Assembly (NCBI GenBank): GCA_035449045.1
Contig: DAOTKC010000023.1
Coordinates: 1-24,278 of the forward strand
Source: DAOTKC01 sp035449045
GTDB lineage: Bacteria > Bacillota > Clostridia > Christensenellales > CAG-917
Direction of reading: 5' to 3'
Length of the DNA: 24,278 nt
In this document: one piece after another, positions 22,276 to 24,278 of the stretch
Position numbering within the stretch: position 1 is the stretch's first letter
How the letters are laid out: each line of letters starts with the position of its first letter
Notes under the pieces: model-generated
What the model was told of the DNA's origin: nothing
The model's input: only the letters and a program-made list of their open reading frames with translations
The model's database searches: none
Translations under genes and position numbers: made by a program

Positions 22276-24278
22276 TTAAGACTTGCGGCTTAAGACGCGC
22301 TTTTTTAAATCAGTAAGAACGGCGAGAGCCTGCATCGGTGTCATATTGTCGAGGTCAAGCTCCTTAATTGCCGCTTCCACTTCGTTTTCTGTTTCGTCGA
22401 AAAACCCGATTTGCTTGGAATTGGCGGCGCCCAAAGATTTCAGCATAATTTCGTTGGCGTCGCGCACTAGATATTTGCTTTCCAAAAGGCGCATAAGCTC
22501 CTTGGCGCGAGTTACCACCGAGGAGGGCACGCCGGCAAGCTCGGATACCTCGATGCCGAAGCTCTTGTTAGAGCCTCCCCTTGCGATTTTGTGCAAGAAA
22601 ATTATCGAATTGCCGTATTCTTTAACCAAAATCCTGAAGTTTTTGACCGATTTTAATATTCCCTCAAGCTCGGTCAGCTCGTGAAAGTGGGTGGCGAACA
22701 GCGTTTTACTCTTGAGATTGAGCGAAATATATTCCAAAACCGCCCACGCTATGCTGATGCCGTCCAATGTCGAAGTGCCCCGCCCTATTTCGTCTAAAAT
22801 CAGTAGGCTTCTTTCGGTTGCGTTGTTTAGTATTGAGGCGACCTCAATCATTTCAACCATAAAGGTGCTTTGGCCGCCCGTGACGTCGTCGCTGGCGCCA
22901 ATCCTTGTAAAAATTCTGTCGATTATGGGTATTTCGGCGCGTGATGCGGGCACAAAGCAGCCGATGTGCGCCATCAGCGCAATCAGGGCGACCTGCCGCA
23001 TATATGTGCTTTTCCCAGCCATATTGGGGCCGGTGATGACCATGGTGCGCGAATCGTCGTTTAAATCGGTGTCGTTGGGCACGAAGTCGGAAATATTTTT
23101 AGCGGCCTCGACAATGGGGTGCCTGCCCTCGACGATTACGATATTTTTCTGTTTCTTAGTTAAGACCGGCTTGACGTATTTGTTCTTGACGGCTACCTCG
23201 GCGAAAGCGGTCAGGGTATCGATGATGCCGACAGCCTCGGAATCGGCTTGAAAGGTTTCGATGTAGCCCGCGAGTTTTTCCTTGATTTCGGCAAAAAGCT
23301 GAAGCTCCAGCCTTATCGCGGCGTCCTCGGCGCCCAAAATCTTTTCCTCAATCTGCTTCAATTCCTCGGTGATATATCGTTCGCCGCCCGCCAGCGTCTG
23401 CTTTCTTTGATAGCGGTAAGGAACTTTGTCGATATAGGACTTGGAAACCTCGATATAGTAGCCGAAAACCTGATTATAGCCGACTTTGAGGCTTTTTATT
23501 CCGGTTTCTTCGCGCTCGTTGGCCTCTAAGTTGGCAAGCCAGAGTTTGCCGTCGGCTCGCGCGCTCTTATATTGGTCGAGCTGTGTCGAGAAGCCCTTTT
23601 TGATAAATCCGCCGTCCTTTAAAAGCGCGGGCGCGTTTTCGTCAATCGCCGTGAGAAGATAGCCGCGGATTTCGGCGCACTCATTCATTTTGGAGTCGAG
23701 TTTTTTAAAAAGCGGCGCACTCAGGCGCTTTAATGGCTTTTTGAGTTTGAAAACAGCGGCGAGCGAGGCGGCTATTCCCAGACAGTCGCGCGGATTTATG
23801 CTTCCGTAGGAGATTTTGCCGGCAAAACGCTCCAAATCCCGCACCGAAGGGAGAATTTCGGCCATCTCTTCCCTGACGGCAATGTTTTTGACAAGTTCCT
23901 CCACCGCATTCAGGCGCTCGTTGATAAGGTCGGCGCTTTGAAGCGGACGGTCGAGCCAGCGGCGAATGCACCTTGCGCCGGGATTGGTGCGCGTCTTGTC
24001 GATTATGCCGAGCAGCGAAAACTGCTTTTTGCGGTCGCGCAGCGACTCAAACAGCTCGAGATTGCGCCTAGTGTTGGCATCGAGCGGCATATATTCGTTT
24101 TCGGAAATGAATTTAATCTTGTTGATGTGGCTGAGCGAGCGCTTTTGCGTCTCCAAAAAATATTCGGCAAGGGCGCCCGCCGCAATGACGGCAAGCCTTT
24201 TATCATCGGGGATAAAAGGCGAAAGCGTCTTTGTATTCAGCTGATTAAATAAGCGGTTTTGCGCATTCTCGAACTGAA
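22276..24278 (-). CDS. mutS: DNA mismatch repair protein MutS (3' part)
   Basis: This is the C-terminal two thirds of MutS, which recognises mismatches and recruits MutL. The frame stays open to the window end (QFENAQNRLFNQLN, then GALAEYFLETQKRSLSHI), so the mismatch-binding N-terminal domain lies outside the window. Visible are the core/lever region (SRD-type clamp with YNQVFGYYIEVSKS), the ATPase with Walker A TGPNMAGKSTYMRQ, the signature region ASDDVTGGQSTFMVEM, Walker B LLILDEIGRGTSTLDG and the H-loop ATHFHEL, and a C-terminal DLDNMTPMQALAVLTDLK helix that matches the dimerisation and clamp-binding end of other MutS proteins. A TTG at 24156 is internal and not the start. mutL is not adjacent but about 7 kb away on the other strand. 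Confidence 0.96.
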   Translation of the reverse strand, partial: QFENAQNRLFNQLNTKTLSPFIPDDKRLAVIAAGALAEYFLETQKRSLSHINKIKFISENEYMPLDANTRRNLELFESLRDRKKQFSLLGIIDKTRTNPGARCIRRWLDRPLQSADLINERLNAVEELVKNIAVREEMAEILPSVRDLERFAGKISYGSINPRDCLGIAASLAAVFKLKKPLKRLSAPLFKKLDSKMNECAEIRGYLLTAIDENAPALLKDGGFIKKGFSTQLDQYKSARADGKLWLANLEANEREETGIKSLKVGYNQVFGYYIEVSKSYIDKVPYRYQRKQTLAGGERYITEELKQIEEKILGAEDAAIRLELQLFAEIKEKLAGYIETFQADSEAVGIIDTLTAFAEVAVKNKYVKPVLTKKQKNIVIVEGRHPIVEAAKNISDFVPNDTDLNDDSRTMVITGPNMAGKSTYMRQVALIALMAHIGCFVPASRAEIPIIDRIFTRIGASDDVTGGQSTFMVEMIEVASILNNATERSLLILDEIGRGTSTLDGISIAWAVLEYISLNLKSKTLFATHFHELTELEGILKSVKNFRILVKEYGNSIIFLHKIARGGSNKSFGIEVSELAGVPSSVVTRAKELMRLLESKYLVRDANEIMLKSLGAANSKQIGFFDETENEVEAAIKELDLDNMTPMQALAVLTDLKKRVLSRKS

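Noticed and set aside
24154..24156. TTG at 24156 as the mutS start
   Set aside because: The frame continues upstream to the window edge with clear MutS sequence, so the gene is only cut by the window.

Overview
The window reads as chromosomal DNA of a spore-forming member of the Bacillota, most likely a clostridial lineage. Support comes from two sporulation loci (spoVAD-spoVAE and yunB), a Firmicutes-type pheS-pheT-mutS2 cluster, a ThiI without a rhodanese domain, an endonuclease-type MutL, and many Shine-Dalgarno starts. Coding DNA is moderately GC-rich and intergenic DNA is clearly AT-rich. No rRNA, tRNA, CRISPR array, insertion sequence or prophage was seen.

Layout. 1-920: the 3' end of spoVAD and spoVAE (+) meet yunB (-) at a bidirectional terminator. 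1563-4847: an accessory-looking island on the minus strand. It holds a 564-residue PadR-type regulator joined to a long repetitive E/K/V rod and four membrane helices, with a strong promoter and a near-perfect palindrome at its start. Inverted copies of a GC-hairpin/AT-rich repeat flank this gene, and a tyrosine recombinase lies next to it. 4940-10886: pheS, pheT and mutS2 (+). 11065-12963: an unknown two-helix membrane protein followed 12 nt later by a NifS/IscS-type cysteine desulfurase. 13083-17430: mutL, miaA and an YnbB/methionine gamma-lyase-family PLP enzyme. 17549-19993: an unknown four-helix membrane protein and a secreted GH26 (mannanase-type) lipoprotein. 19994-21029: about 1 kb of AT-rich DNA without genes, holding an 18-bp perfect hairpin and a terminator for thiI. 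21030-24278: thiI and mutS (-), with mutS running off the window end.

Functional links. PheS and PheT form one tRNA synthetase. MutL and MutS form the mismatch-repair pair but are about 7 kb apart on opposite strands, instead of in the usual mutS-mutL order. The cysteine desulfurase can supply sulfur to ThiI for 4-thiouridine in tRNA, and MiaA is a second tRNA modifier. SpoVAD, SpoVAE and YunB act in spore formation and germination.

The best candidate for something undescribed is the membrane-tethered PadR protein. It combines a DNA-binding head, a roughly 177-residue spacer rod, a four-helix membrane anchor, a palindromic candidate operator at its own promoter, flanking inverted repeats and an adjacent recombinase. 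Its function cannot be deduced from the sequence alone.
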